NCBI RefSeq assembly: GCF_015704895.1
Contig: NZ_JADQWB010000001.1
Span: forward strand, 124,001 to 188,000
From: Agrobacterium leguminum
GTDB lineage: Bacteria > Pseudomonadota > Alphaproteobacteria > Rhizobiales > Rhizobiaceae
Reading direction: 5' to 3'
DNA: 64,000 nucleotides
Below the pieces are notes generated by a model. That model did not search any database, was not told where the DNA came from, and worked only from the letters and a program-made list of their open reading frames with translations. A program made the translations under genes and the position numbers. Below are positions 1 to 10,904 of this stretch, in pieces (the stretch's first letter is position 1; each line of letters starts with the position of its first letter).

Positions 1-612
1 GCCATGGCTCTGGTGCCGATGGTCGTTGAGCAGACCAATCGCGGCGAACGCTCCTACGACATATTTTCCCGTCTTCTCAAGGAACGCATCATTTTCCTCA
101 CCGGCCCGGTGGAAGACCAGATGGCTTCGCTCGTCTGCGCGCAGCTGCTTTTCCTCGAGGCTGAAAACCCGAAGAAGGAAATCGCGCTCTACATCAATTC
201 GCCAGGTGGCGTCGTGACCGCCGGCATGGCGATCTACGATACGATGCAGTTCATCCGTCCTGCGGTCTCCACGCTCTGCGTCGGCCAGGCTGCATCCATG
301 GGCTCGCTGCTTCTGGCCGCCGGTGAAAAGGGAATGCGTTTCGCAACCCCGAACGCCCGCATCATGGTTCACCAGCCTTCCGGCGGTTTCCAGGGACAGG
401 CATCGGACATCGAGCGCCACGCCCGCGACATCATCAAGATGAAGCGTCGCCTCAATGAAGTCTACGTGAAGCATACCGGCCGTACGCTCGAAGAGGTTGA
501 AAAAACCCTCGATCGCGACCACTTCATGGATGCAGACGAGGCGAAGGACTGGGGCGTGATCGACAAGATCCTGACCTCGCGCCAGGAAATCGAAGGCGCC
601 GCCGCGAATTGA
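1..612 (+). CDS. clpP: ATP-dependent Clp protease proteolytic subunit (5' end cut by window)
   Basis: Serine peptidase that forms the barrel-shaped proteolytic core and works with the ClpX ATPase encoded next door to degrade unfolded or tagged cytoplasmic proteins. Counting from the ATG at position 4, the catalytic Ser is S98 in GQAASMGS, the His is H123 in MVHQP, and the Asp is probably D172 in RDHF. The 202 residues cover the whole peptidase fold. The codon before the ATG is in frame (Ala) and rhizobial ClpP proteins usually have a few more residues ahead of MALVPMV, so the true start is probably just outside the window; no ribosome binding site can be seen. Very confident of the family. 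Confidence 0.97.
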   Translation, partial: AMALVPMVVEQTNRGERSYDIFSRLLKERIIFLTGPVEDQMASLVCAQLLFLEAENPKKEIALYINSPGGVVTAGMAIYDTMQFIRPAVSTLCVGQAASMGSLLLAAGEKGMRFATPNARIMVHQPSGGFQGQASDIERHARDIIKMKRRLNEVYVKHTGRTLEEVEKTLDRDHFMDADEAKDWGVIDKILTSRQEIEGAAAN

Positions 613-905
613 GGCGCGCCGCTTTTTGACGTTTGTTTGAACCCGCAAAAGTAATTTCGGGGCTTTCAACCGCAACAGAAAGCGATATTAGTATATATAA
701 AGGCTATGTTGAATTTTTATGACGTGGCCTTTGGTTTGATGGGGAATTCGTTGCAGCCGGTTGTCAGCTCATGTATCTGATACCGGTTAGTACCCCGGGA
801 AACGAGGCGGATACGGCGATGCACCCCAAGGGCTGCCGTATCGGCGGGCGGTAAGTTGACCGCGATCCGTTTGGCGGACCTGCGGCGTGCTGGAAGGAAA
901 GAGAT
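613..905. other. clpP-clpX intergenic region
   Basis: 293 bases with no gene. An A+T-rich patch around 685-720 could hold a clpX promoter, but no clear -35/-10 pair stands out. No convincing terminator was found after clpP. Confidence 0.5.
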
Positions 906-2183
906 ATGAGCAAAGTCAGCGGCAGCAACGGCGGCGACTCTAAGAATACACTCTATTGTTCATTCTGCGGCAAGAGCCAGCACGAAGTCCGGAAACTCAT
1001 TGCCGGACCGACGGTATTCATCTGCGATGAATGCGTCGAATTGTGCATGGACATCATCCGCGAGGAGAACAAGACGTCGATGGTGAAGTCGCGCGAGGGT
1101 GTTCCCACCCCGCAGGATATCATCAAGATCCTCGACGAATACGTCATCGGCCAGAAGCAGGCGAAGAAGATTCTGTCTGTTGCCGTTCACAACCACTACA
1201 AGCGCCTCGCGCACGCCTCCAAGAATGGCGATGTCGAGCTTGCGAAGTCGAACATCATGCTCGTCGGCCCGACGGGCTGCGGCAAGACCTATCTTGCCCA
1301 GACGCTCGCCCGCATCATCGACGTTCCCTTCACCATGGCGGACGCAACGACGCTGACCGAAGCCGGTTATGTCGGCGAGGACGTGGAAAACATCATCCTG
1401 AAGCTGTTGCAGGCTGCGGATTACAATGTCGAGCGCGCCCAGCGCGGCATCGTCTATATCGACGAAGTCGACAAGATTTCCCGCAAGTCGGACAACCCGT
1501 CCATCACGCGCGACGTGTCGGGCGAGGGCGTTCAGCAGGCGCTTCTGAAGATCATGGAAGGCACGGTCGCTTCCGTTCCGCCGCAGGGCGGTCGCAAGCA
1601 TCCGCAGCAGGAATTCCTGCAGGTGGATACGACCAACATCCTATTCATCTGCGGCGGCGCCTTTGCCGGCCTCGACAAGATCATCTCGGCCCGTGGTGAA
1701 AAGACCTCGATCGGCTTCGGTGCGACCGTCAAGGCGGAAGACGATCGTCGCGTTGGCGAGGTTCTGCGCGAGCTGGAGCCCGAAGACCTGGTGAAGTTCG
1801 GTCTCATCCCGGAATTCATCGGCCGTCTGCCGGTTCTCGCGACGCTGGAAGACCTCGACGAGGATGCGCTGATCCAGATCTTGTCCGAACCGAAGAACGC
1901 GCTGGTCAAGCAGTATCAGCGCCTGTTCGAGATGGAAGATGTGGAACTGACCTTCCACGAGGACGCGCTGCGCGAAATCGCCCGCAAGGCGATCACCCGC
2001 AAGACCGGCGCCCGCGGCCTGCGCTCGATCATGGAAAAGATTCTGCTCGACACCATGTTCGAACTGCCGACGCTGGAAGGCGTGCGCGAAGTGGTCATTT
2101 CCGACGAGGTCGTCAGCGGCCTTGCGCGCCCGCTCTACATCTATGCGGATCGTCAGGAGGAAAAGACCAACGTTTCGGCCTGA
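906..2183 (+). CDS. clpX: ATP-dependent Clp protease ATP-binding subunit ClpX
   Basis: AAA+ unfoldase that recognises, unfolds and feeds substrates to ClpP; in alphaproteobacteria ClpXP also drives cell-cycle proteolysis (for example of CtrA). The 425-residue protein starts with the ClpX zinc-binding domain, with ligands C18, C21, C40 and C43. The Walker A motif GPTGCGKT lies at about 122-129, the pore loop GYVG at about 155-158 and Walker B YIDEVD near 185-190, followed by the ClpB-D2-type C-terminal small domain. A GGAAAG sequence lies 5-10 bases before the ATG. The gene is about 290 bases after clpP and has its own terminator, so it may be separately transcribed. Full length and intact. 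Confidence 0.98.
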   Translation: MSKVSGSNGGDSKNTLYCSFCGKSQHEVRKLIAGPTVFICDECVELCMDIIREENKTSMVKSREGVPTPQDIIKILDEYVIGQKQAKKILSVAVHNHYKRLAHASKNGDVELAKSNIMLVGPTGCGKTYLAQTLARIIDVPFTMADATTLTEAGYVGEDVENIILKLLQAADYNVERAQRGIVYIDEVDKISRKSDNPSITRDVSGEGVQQALLKIMEGTVASVPPQGGRKHPQQEFLQVDTTNILFICGGAFAGLDKIISARGEKTSIGFGATVKAEDDRRVGEVLRELEPEDLVKFGLIPEFIGRLPVLATLEDLDEDALIQILSEPKNALVKQYQRLFEMEDVELTFHEDALREIARKAITRKTGARGLRSIMEKILLDTMFELPTLEGVREVVISDEVVSGLARPLYIYADRQEEKTNVSA

Positions 2184-2213
2184 TCGGCCGGTCCGGTGCT
2201 TCGATGAAGTTAG

Positions 2214-2240
2214 AAGGCCCGCCTCCGAGCGGGCCTTTTC
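2214..2240 (+). terminator. Rho-independent terminator after clpX
   Basis: A perfect 9-bp stem (AAGGCCCGC at 2214-2222 with GCGGGCCTT at 2229-2237) with a 6-base loop runs into TTTT. It lies 30 bases after the clpX stop codon and separates clpX from lon. Confidence 0.9.
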
Positions 2241-2598
2241 TGTTGTCGCCGGGTGTGAAACTTGCGCCTAACTTGGCGAAGCCCGATTTTGCGTTTGGAG
2301 CGGATTGCGCTTTGCTGATAAAGTCTTACAACTGATTTGCAGCGCGATATGACGGAAATGTGAATTCCCGTCGGCGACCCGGTTCCCATGTCCTTCGGGA
2401 TAACCGGAAATGTCGGGAGTACTAGCCGGCGCTGGGTTTTGTTGAATTTCACGGTCTTGCGGCTTAGCGGGACCGTCTGTTCCGGCGACTTGAAATCGGT
2501 GTTTCGAAACTCCACTTTCAGTCTCGAGAAATGAATGTGCCGGATGCCCCAAGCTGTCCGGCAAAGTGTCCCGAAAGGGACCATGGAAAGGAAATGAT
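2241..2598 (+). promoter_or_regulatory. clpX-lon intergenic region, probably the lon promoter
   Basis: About 360 bases without a gene between the clpX terminator and the lon start. It should carry the lon promoter. A weak candidate for a heat-shock (RpoH-type) promoter is CTTGAAA at 2489-2495 followed, 16 bases later, by CCACTTT at 2512-2518; the match is imperfect and this is inference only. Confidence 0.35.
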
Positions 2599-5016
<2,418 letters not shown>

Positions 5017-5148
5017 TAATGCATCGTCGCGAGGGGCGGGAATCGCCTTTCGCGACGGCTGCTGCATAGATTCAATGTGTTAGGTGTCTGAAGGCGCATG
5101 TGGCGTAAAGCTGCGCACAAGTGATGCGAATTTGGCACGAATATGTGG

Positions 5149-5176
5149 AAGGCCGGCAGAAATGTCGGCCTTTTTT
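5149..5176 (+). terminator. Rho-independent terminator downstream of lon
   Basis: Stem AAGGCCGGCA (5149-5158) with TGTCGGCCTT (5163-5172), including one G-T pair, a GAAA loop and six T in a row at 5171-5176. It lies about 130 bases after lon and before the hupB promoter region. Confidence 0.88.
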
Positions 5177-5304
5177 GTGAAAAAAAACGCAGACCCCTTG
5201 TTTTTCAGGCGATTCCAGCGCTTTTGGGTTGCTGCGCGCGGATGCGAACGTATTCTGCGCCGGCTTAATTTGAGTCGTTTCAAACCATTGAAAGGGGTGG
5301 AAAC

Positions 5305-5580
5305 ATGAACAAGAACGAGCTCGTCTCTGCTGTTGCCGAAAAGGCTGGTCTCACGAAGGCAGATGCTGCTTCCGCTGTTGATGCTGTATTCGAAACTGTA
5401 CAGGGCGAACTGAAGAACGGTGGCGACATTCGCCTGGCCGGCTTCGGCAGCTTCTCCGTCAGCCGTCGTGAAGCCTCCAAGGGCCGTAACCCTTCCACGG
5501 GTGCTGAAGTCGATATCCCGGCTCGCAACGTACCGAAGTTTTCCGCAGGCAAGGGCCTGAAGGACGCTGTCAACTCGTAA
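5305..5580 (+). CDS. hupB: HU-family DNA-binding protein (HupB)
   Basis: Small basic nucleoid protein that binds and bends DNA as a dimer. The 91-residue protein shows the whole family pattern: N-terminal MNKNELV with two helices, GFGSF near the middle, the DNA-intercalating arm GRNPSTGAEVDIPA, and the closing FSAGKGLKDAV. A GAAAGGGGTGGAAAC stretch before the ATG gives a good ribosome binding site. The lon-hupB order is common in proteobacteria. Codon use is less GC-rich at third positions than in the neighbours, as is usual for a very highly expressed gene. Flanked by terminators on both sides, so monocistronic. Confidence 0.97.
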   Translation: MNKNELVSAVAEKAGLTKADAASAVDAVFETVQGELKNGGDIRLAGFGSFSVSRREASKGRNPSTGAEVDIPARNVPKFSAGKGLKDAVNS

Positions 5581-5589
5581 GGTTTCCGG

Positions 5590-5625
5590 AAAGCCGCAAC
5601 GCCCGGCGGCGGGCGGGTGGCTTTT
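5590..5625 (+). terminator. Probable hupB terminator
   Basis: Ten bases after the hupB stop codon an outer stem AAAGCC/GGCTTT (5590-5595 with 5619-5624) encloses an inner stem CGCCCG/CGGGCG (5600-5605 with 5610-5615). The T-run is short (CTTTTC). Confidence 0.65.
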
Positions 5626-5933
5626 CAGGTTCACGAGGAAACATGTTTTGACGCCCTGACGCCGTCACATCGCCGCCAAAAGTGGGCGGTGTTTCGAAAA
5701 ACTCTTTTCGGACAGGCCGGGTTTTCCCGGTCAAGATGTGAATGAAAGCAGGGAAGCGCCTGTGTAGCTTCCATCCGGACACACGGCGTTTTTCTACGCG
5801 GAATGTGGGCATAAACACGAAAGCCCGACCTTCTAGGCCGGGCTTTTTGATTCAGCGGTCAGGAAGTGTCATGCCACTGTCATATCTGTAACGCAGAAGC
5901 CTTGGGGTATTTCTGGACCCAAGGGGGATTAAA
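5626..5933 (+). other. Intergenic stretch with a second terminator; possible small RNA
   Basis: About 300 bases without a convincing ORF between the hupB terminator and the phytase-like gene. It contains structured segments, for example GGAAGC/GCTTCC around 5752-5772, and ends in a second terminator at 5819-5847. A transcript starting after hupB and ending there would be a small noncoding RNA; no clear promoter was identified. Confidence 0.3.
5819..5848 (+). terminator. Rho-independent terminator with no obvious gene before it
   Basis: AAGCCCGACC (5821-5830) pairs with GGCCGGGCTT (5835-5844) with one mismatch, loop TTCT, then a run of five T. It lies 240 bases after hupB, which already has its own terminator-like hairpin. 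Confidence 0.75.
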
Positions 5934-8132
5934 ATGGCGTTCCGATTTTCTCAAATGGCTTTGACCGCTGCGCTGCTCACGTCCGCAGCCATCCCGGCCG
6001 CTGCCGAGCCGGTTTTCAACCGCATCGCATCTTTCCCGGTGGCGAAAAACCTTCCCGCGGACAAGGACGCCAAATCCGTCACCTCGGCTGAAATCATCAC
6101 CGCCAGCGAAGACGGCAAGACGCTGATCTATTCGGACAGCCCGCTTGGCGGCATCGGTTTCATCGACATCACCGACGCCAAGGCTCCCAAGGCCGGCGGC
6201 GCGCTGCTGCTGGAAGGCGAGCCGACCTCGGTTGCCGTCGCAGGCGTCAAGGTTCTGGCCGGCGTCAATACGTCGGAAAACCGCGCCAAGCCCTCCGGCA
6301 AGCTGGTGACGGTCGATATTGCTACCAAGAAGATCGAAGCAAGCTGTGATCTCGGCGGCCAGCCCGATTCCGTCGCCGTTTCCCCGGACAAGACCTTCGC
6401 CGCCATCGCCATTGAAAACGAGCGCGATGAAGAGGTGAATGAAGGCGCCTTGCCGCAGATGCCAGCCGGTTATCTGGTGACTGTCGGCCTGAAGGACGGC
6501 GTTGCCGATTGCGCGACCCTGAAGAAGATCGAACTCACCGGCCTTGCCGAAATTTCCCCTGAGGATCCGGAGCCGGAATTCGTGTCGATCAACGCCAATG
6601 GCGAGATCGCGCTGACGCTTCAGGAAAACAATCATATCGTCATTCTCGACGGCAAGACCGGCACGGTGAAGACGCATTTCTCCGCCGGCAAGGTCGATCT
6701 TGAAGGCATCGATACGAAGACCGACGGCCAGTTGAAGTTCACTGACAAGCAGGAAGGCCGCAAGCGCGAGCCGGACGCCGTGAAGTGGCTGGACAATGAC
6801 CGCATCGTCATCGCCAATGAGGGTGACTGGCAGGGCGGTTCGCGTGGCTTCACCATCTTCGACAAGACTGGCAAGCTCGTCTACGAATCCGGCTCCTCGC
6901 TCGAACACGCGGTTGCGGCCATCGGCCACTATCCGGAAAAACGCTCCAAGGCCAAGGGCATCGAGCCTGAAGGTCTGGAAGCGGCGACCTTCGGCGACCA
7001 GAAATATTTCTTCGTGCTGTCCGAACGTGCCTCTGTCGTCGCTGTCTACAAGGACACCGGCAAGGAGCCGGAACTGACGCAGCTCCTGCCTTCGGGCGTT
7101 TCGCCGGAAGGCGCTGTCGCCATCCCGTCGCGCAACCTCCTTGCCACGGCCAATGAGGTCGATCTGATCGAAGACGGCGGCGTCCGCTCGCATGTCATGC
7201 TCTATGAGCGCGGTGAAGGTGAAGCAGCCTATCCGCAGCTCGTTTCCGCCACCGTCGATGGCGCACCGATCGGTTGGGGCGCTCTTTCGGGTCTGGTCGG
7301 CGATGCCGAGAAGCCCGGCATTCTCTACGCCGTGTCCGACTCGGTCTATGGCAACCAGCCGTCGATCTTCACCATCGATGCGACGAAAAAGCCCGCCACC
7401 ATCACCAGCGTCCTGCGCGTCAAGCGTGACGGCATCGCCGCTCAGAAGCTCGACATCGAAGGCATCACGCTGGACGGCAAGGGCGGTTTCTGGCTGGCTT
7501 CTGAAGGCGACAGCGCCAAGCTCGTGCCCCACGCGCTCTATAACGTCAACGCCAAGGGCGAGATCAAGGCGGAGATCGCATTGCCGAAGGAACTTCTCGC
7601 CGGCGACACCCGCTTTGGTTTCGAAGGCGTGACGATGATCGGCAAGGGTGACGACGCGACGCTGTGGATGGCTGTGCAGCGTGAGTGGGGCACTGACGAG
7701 AAGGGCTTCGTCAAGCTCGTCTCCTACAATCCGAAGTCCAAGGAATGGGGCGCCGTGCGTTACCCGCTCGACAAGACCGAGGCAGGCTGGGTCGGCCTCT
7801 CCGAAATCGCCGCGCAGGGCGACTATGTCTATATCGTCGAGCGCGACAACCAGATCGGCGACAAGGCCAAGATCAAGAAGCTCTACCGCGTTGCGATCGC
7901 GGACCTGAAGCCGGGCAAGATCGGCGGCGAACTGCCGCTGGTGGCCAAGCAGGAAGCCCATGACTTCCTGCCCGACCTCAAGGCCCAGACCAACGGTTAT
8001 GTCGTCGACAAGCTGGAAGGCTTCGCCTTTGACAAGGCGGGAACGGCCTATGCCGTGACCGACAATGACGGCGTGGACGATTCTTCCGGCGAAACGCTGT
8101 TCTTCACCGTCAATATGAAGGCGATCAACTGA
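5934..8132 (+). CDS. Exported esterase-like / phytase-like beta-propeller protein
   Basis: A 732-residue protein with a clear signal peptide (short basic start, hydrophobic LTAALLTSAAIPAAA, cleavage likely before EPVFN), so periplasmic or secreted. The N-terminal half (about 40-420) looks like YVTN/SMP-30-type propeller blades, with repeated segments such as PDSVAVSPDKTFAAIAIEN. The C-terminal half (about 420-720) matches the 'esterase-like activity of phytase' family, with GWGALSGLVGD, LDIEGITLDGKGGFWLASEG and FGFEGVTMIG as recurring blade motifs. The substrate is unknown: phytase-family members release phosphate from organic esters, but similarity to a true phytase active site cannot be shown by eye. 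Start supported by AAGGGGG upstream. Single gene with its own terminator. Confidence 0.8.
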   Translation: MAFRFSQMALTAALLTSAAIPAAAEPVFNRIASFPVAKNLPADKDAKSVTSAEIITASEDGKTLIYSDSPLGGIGFIDITDAKAPKAGGALLLEGEPTSVAVAGVKVLAGVNTSENRAKPSGKLVTVDIATKKIEASCDLGGQPDSVAVSPDKTFAAIAIENERDEEVNEGALPQMPAGYLVTVGLKDGVADCATLKKIELTGLAEISPEDPEPEFVSINANGEIALTLQENNHIVILDGKTGTVKTHFSAGKVDLEGIDTKTDGQLKFTDKQEGRKREPDAVKWLDNDRIVIANEGDWQGGSRGFTIFDKTGKLVYESGSSLEHAVAAIGHYPEKRSKAKGIEPEGLEAATFGDQKYFFVLSERASVVAVYKDTGKEPELTQLLPSGVSPEGAVAIPSRNLLATANEVDLIEDGGVRSHVMLYERGEGEAAYPQLVSATVDGAPIGWGALSGLVGDAEKPGILYAVSDSVYGNQPSIFTIDATKKPATITSVLRVKRDGIAAQKLDIEGITLDGKGGFWLASEGDSAKLVPHALYNVNAKGEIKAEIALPKELLAGDTRFGFEGVTMIGKGDDATLWMAVQREWGTDEKGFVKLVSYNPKSKEWGAVRYPLDKTEAGWVGLSEIAAQGDYVYIVERDNQIGDKAKIKKLYRVAIADLKPGKIGGELPLVAKQEAHDFLPDLKAQTNGYVVDKLEGFAFDKAGTAYAVTDNDGVDDSSGETLFFTVNMKAIN

Positions 8133-8159
8133 TCGAGCCGATTGGCGCCGCAAATGAGA

Positions 8160-8185
8160 AAAGCCGGGCTATGCCCGGCTTTTTT
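8160..8185 (+). terminator. Rho-independent terminator after the phytase-like gene
   Basis: Perfect 9-bp stem AAGCCGGGC (8161-8169) with GCCCGGCTT (8173-8181), a three-base loop and six or more T. It lies 28 bases after the stop codon. Confidence 0.92.
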
Positions 8186-8337
8186 GTACGGCGAGGGGCT
8201 CTTGGCCGGGCTTCCCGATCTTGCACGATACCTCACGATGCAAGCCGTTAAAATCGGCATTGCCGCTTCGATATCGGATTGTGGAGGGTTTCGTCTGGAG
8301 GGCATCCGGGAAAATGCTGCGGATCGATCGTAACGGA

Positions 8338-8475
8338 TCACCGCCCCAGGGAATTCTTGCTTTTGGGAGTGTCTTGTTTTTCCGAGTCCTGCTGGACCCA
8401 GCGGAAAAAAATATAAACAGGCAGCGCAATAAGCGCGAGTGTTACAAACGCGTCGATCGACATGGTTTCATCCAT
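8338..8475 (-). CDS. Probable small single-span membrane protein (45 residues)
   Basis: A short minus-strand ORF reading MDETMSIDAF at the start, then one hydrophobic helix (FVTLALIALPVYIFFRWV, about residues 10-27) followed by a polar tail rich in Gln, Lys, Asp and Ser. An internal Met at position 5 (8463) gives a 41-residue version. The hydrophobic-then-charged layout is typical of small inner-membrane proteins and unusual for random sequence in this GC-rich genome. There is only a weak ribosome binding site. Function unknown; it stands alone, convergent with the phytase-like gene. It may still be a chance ORF. Confidence 0.45.
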   Translation of the reverse strand: MDETMSIDAFVTLALIALPVYIFFRWVQQDSEKQDTPKSKNSLGR

Positions 8476-8793
8476 CAGTTCAACCGTTCATCATGAAACG
8501 GTGCGCAAACAATGCCTGAAATCTCTTTAGAAAGTCTGAATCTTCCTTATTTTCCGGTATGTTGCGGGCTGATACAGGGGGTGGTCAAGCTGTCGGAATA
8601 TGGAACAGCAGTGCCGATTTGGCATGGTGTAACTGGAGAAAAGCGATTCCAGCGGTTGGGAATCATGACGACGCTTTACCGACCGCAGTGAGGGCAGGGG
8701 CGATAATTCCGAATACTCGAGAGCTTATCGCATCGCGAAAGCAGACACGAAGGAGCTCGGTTTGACGGATGATATTTAAATCTTCTGGGAAAA
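8476..8793. other. Intergenic region, nothing recognised
   Basis: About 320 bases between the small membrane ORF and tRNA-Val. Short ORFs exist on both strands but none has a credible start, composition or family pattern. The minus-strand end of the tRNA-Val transcript must lie in its right-hand part, but no clear terminator was seen. Confidence 0.4.
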
Positions 8794-8869
8794 TGGTGGG
8801 CGATGAGAGACTCGAACTCCCGACATCCTCGGTGTAAACGAGGCGCTCTACCAACTGAGCTAATCGCCC
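8794..8869 (-). tRNA. tRNA-Val (anticodon TAC)
   Basis: Read on the minus strand, the 76 bases fold as a full cloverleaf: acceptor GGGCGAT with ATCGCCC, D-arm GCTC/GAGC, anticodon stem CCTCG/CGAGG around the loop TTTACAC (anticodon TAC, decoding GUA and related valine codons), T-arm GGGAG TTCGAGT CTCTC, discriminator A and an encoded CCA. A candidate promoter on the same strand is TTGCGG, 17 bases, TACATC just upstream. Confidence 0.97.
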
Positions 8870-9223
8870 TTCGCGTGTCTCGGATCATGTCCGCCGCGTC
8901 GGTGGCCGTGATGTATTCGGATCGGAAAAAAACCGCAAGGGCTTTTGTGAAGTTTTTTTGTTTTTTTTGCCGAGAGAATTTTCCGTCGCCGGGAGGCGGG
9001 GGCAAAAAGCCGGGAACTGCGGGCTTTTTGCCTGAAACAGGACCCGAGGACGCCTTGATGGCCATGTGGAAATCCCGTTACGGAAGCCTGCGGCTGTGGA
9101 CAAGTTTTTTGTTTTCGTTGGGAAAAGCCCGCAAAACAGGGCGTTTGCCGCAATCGCGTTCCAAGGCCTTCTGGTTTTTCCCGATCAAAATGAAGAAGCT
9201 TATTCTTTTGTCGTGAAACCTGC
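8870..9223. other. Intergenic region between divergent tRNA loci
   Basis: No gene recognised in this stretch between tRNA-Val (minus) and the tRNA-Asp promoter (plus). It includes T-rich runs around 8951-8969 and a strong hairpin at 9001-9032, listed separately. Confidence 0.5.
9001..9032. terminator. Terminator-like hairpin, symmetrical on both strands
   Basis: A perfect 11-bp stem GGCAAAAAGCC (9001-9011) with GGCTTTTTGCC (9022-9032) and a 10-base loop. The A5/T5 tracts lie inside the stem, so it could end transcription in either direction. No gene lies directly upstream on either strand. Confidence 0.45.
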
Positions 9224-9252
9224 TTGACACCCCCGCACGAACGCCGTAGTTA
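9224..9252 (+). promoter_or_regulatory. Sigma-70-type promoter for the tRNA-Asp pair
   Basis: TTGACA at 9224-9229, a 17-base spacer, then TAGTTA at 9247-9252, about 60 bases before the first tRNA-Asp. The -35 is perfect and preceded by C, as is common in rhizobia. Confidence 0.75.
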
Positions 9253-9314
9253 GCCGCTCATCGAACAGCCGAGGCTGGTTCGAGCGGCGGGACTGGTTCC
9301 TGTCGTCAGGAGAT

Positions 9315-9391
9315 GCGGGTGTAGCTCAGTCGGTTAGAGTGCCGGCCTGTCACGCCGGAGGTCGCGGGTTCGAGCCCCGTCACTCGCGCCA
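9315..9391 (+). tRNA. tRNA-Asp (anticodon GTC), copy 1
   Basis: A 77-base cloverleaf: acceptor GCGGGTG with CACTCGC, D-arm GCTC/GAGT, anticodon stem CCGGC/GCCGG around CTGTCAC (anticodon GTC), T-arm GCGGG TTCGAGC CCCGT, discriminator G, encoded CCA. Followed after 39 bases by an identical second copy. Confidence 0.98.
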
Positions 9392-9430
9392 TCCTGTCCC
9401 TCGGAAAACGCAGATGAATGTCTGTGGTGC

Positions 9431-9507
9431 GCGGGTGTAGCTCAGTCGGTTAGAGTGCCGGCCTGTCACGCCGGAGGTCGCGGGTTCGAGCCCCGTCACT
9501 CGCGCCA
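9431..9507 (+). tRNA. tRNA-Asp (anticodon GTC), copy 2
   Basis: Identical over all 77 bases to the copy at 9315-9391, including the encoded CCA. Probably cotranscribed from the promoter at 9224-9252. Confidence 0.98.
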
Positions 9508-9943
9508 TTTCTTTTTCCTGAAATGTCTCCTCAAAAACAGATCGACGCGCGATTTGCGCGCTCGTCTATTGACGATTCCGGCACCTGATTCCGGGCTTTT
9601 TAAACGCGATTTTTCCTGCATTTTTTAGTCAAGTTTCGATTCCCGAATATCGTCACTTCACCGCCATCCGGACGTAAAATTCGTGTGACTTTTTTGCGGT
9701 TGCGTCGTTCAATCGATTATTATTGTATTTGAGTGGCTTAGGCCGGAATTGTGGCCCAAATTTGCGTCAATTCCGGCAATATTGTTGCCAATCAATGCGG
9801 CAGGTGTCTTGAAATGGTGCCTAAACTCTTGCAGAGAGAGCGCGGCTGCGCTAACGACTTTGGCGTTGCAACATATTTGTGCGCTCTTTGAGACTTCGGG
9901 TCACAAAGGCAGGTCCGGCACCCGGCCGGGCAGGGAAGAGACC
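9508..9943 (+). promoter_or_regulatory. Leader and promoter region upstream of nuoA
   Basis: 436 bases without a gene, A+T-richer than the flanks. It must contain the end of the tRNA-Asp transcript and the promoter of the nuo operon, although no unambiguous -35/-10 pair was found. It holds two overlapping inverted repeats at 9742-9789, listed separately. Confidence 0.5.
9742..9789 (+). repeat. Two overlapping inverted repeats before nuoA
   Basis: GCCGGAATTG (9742-9751) and CAATTCCGGC (9768-9777) form a perfect 10-bp stem with a 16-base loop. GGCAA (9775-9779) and TTGCC (9785-9789) form a second hairpin that shares bases with the first, so only one can form at a time. It may be a protein-binding dyad or an RNA switch; no T-run follows. 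Confidence 0.5.
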
Positions 9944-10309
9944 ATGACTGAACTCCTCAGTTCCTACATTCCGATCGCAATCTTCATCGGTATCGCTCTC
10001 GTCATCGGCCTGGCGCTTCTCATTGCGCCTTTCGCTGTCGCCTACAAGGCGCCGGACCCGGAAAAGCTCTCCGCTTTCGAGTGCGGTTTCAACGCCTTCG
10101 ACGACGCCCGCATGAAGTTCGATATCCGCTTTTATCTGGTGTCGATTCTGTTCATTATCTTCGATCTGGAAGTCGCCTTCCTGTTCCCATGGGCGGTGTC
10201 TTTCGGCGAGATGGGCTGGTTCGGTTTCTGGTCGATGATGGTGTTCCTCATCGTTCTCACCATCGGCTTTATCTATGAGTGGAAGAAGGGAGCGCTGGAA
10301 TGGGCATGA
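9944..10309 (+). CDS. nuoA: NADH-quinone oxidoreductase subunit A
   Basis: Membrane subunit at the junction between the arms of complex I. The 121-residue protein has three transmembrane segments (about 9-33, 65-85 and 92-113) and the conserved loop with [12 protein letters not shown], whose Cys is the family's hallmark switch residue, plus the acidic [11 protein letters not shown] segment in helix 2. The start at 9944 is chosen because AGGGAAGAG precedes it; an in-frame upstream start at 9749 would add a non-family N-terminus. First gene of the nuo operon; its stop codon overlaps the nuoB start. Confidence 0.97.
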   Translation: MTELLSSYIPIAIFIGIALVIGLALLIAPFAVAYKAPDPEKLSAFECGFNAFDDARMKFDIRFYLVSILFIIFDLEVAFLFPWAVSFGEMGWFGFWSMMVFLIVLTIGFIYEWKKGALEWA

Positions 10310-10884
10310 GCCAGAACAACACCACGCTCGTTGCGCCGCAGCCGAAGGGGATCATCGATCCCTCGACCGGCAAGCCGGTTGGCAGCAACGACGCCTACTT
10401 CACGGAAATCAATGACGAGCTGGCCGACAAGGGCTTTCTCGTCACCTCGACCGACGAGCTGATCACCTGGGCGCGTACCGGCTCCCTGATGTGGATGCAG
10501 TTCGGTCTTGCCTGCTGCGCCGTCGAAGGCCTGATGCAGGCGTCCGGTCCGCGTTATGACATGGAGCGCTTCGGCGTCGCACCGCGCGCCTCACCGCGCC
10601 AGTCGGACGTGATGATCGTCGCCGGCACGCTGACCAACAAGATGGCGCCGGCTCTGCGCAAGGTCTATGACCAGATGCCCGAGCCGCGTTACGTCATCTC
10701 CATGGGCTCCTGCGCCAATGGCGGCGGCTATTACCATTATTCCTACGCCGTGGTGCGCGGCTGCGACCGCGTCGTGCCGGTGGATATCTACGTTCCGGGC
10801 TGTCCCCCCACGGCGGAGGCGCTGCTTTACGGCGTGCTTCTGCTGCAGAAGAAGATTCGTCGTACCGGTACGATCGAGCGCTAA
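10300..10884 (+). CDS. nuoB: NADH-quinone oxidoreductase subunit B
   Basis: Peripheral-arm subunit carrying iron-sulfur cluster N2, the last electron carrier before quinone. The 194-residue protein has the four Cys ligands: the adjacent pair in [10 protein letters not shown], one in [10 protein letters not shown] and one in [12 protein letters not shown]. The start is either the ATG at 10300 or the one two codons later at 10306, which makes an ATGA overlap with nuoA; both are inside the end of nuoA, so translation is coupled. The N-terminal 50 residues before DELADKGF are a variable extension typical of alphaproteobacteria and mitochondria. Intact. Confidence 0.97.
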   Translation: MGMSQNNTTLVAPQPKGIIDPSTGKPVGSNDAYFTEINDELADKGFLVTSTDELITWARTGSLMWMQFGLACCAVEGLMQASGPRYDMERFGVAPRASPRQSDVMIVAGTLTNKMAPALRKVYDQMPEPRYVISMGSCANGGGYYHYSYAVVRGCDRVVPVDIYVPGCPPTAEALLYGVLLLQKKIRRTGTIER

Positions 10885-10904
10885 GGGCAAAGGACGGATT
10901 AAGA

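Noticed and set aside
5880-8153. A long minus-strand frame opposite the phytase-like gene
   Set aside because: Plus-strand protein has a signal peptide, ribosome binding site and terminator; the antisense frame has none and its composition is that of an antisense shadow.
8663-8854. A short minus-strand frame across tRNA-Val
   Set aside because: It is the usual false frame read through a tRNA; the cloverleaf explains the sequence.
9749-9943. An upstream in-frame start for nuoA giving a longer N-terminus
   Set aside because: The added 65 residues do not look like NuoA, and a good ribosome binding site precedes the ATG at 9944.
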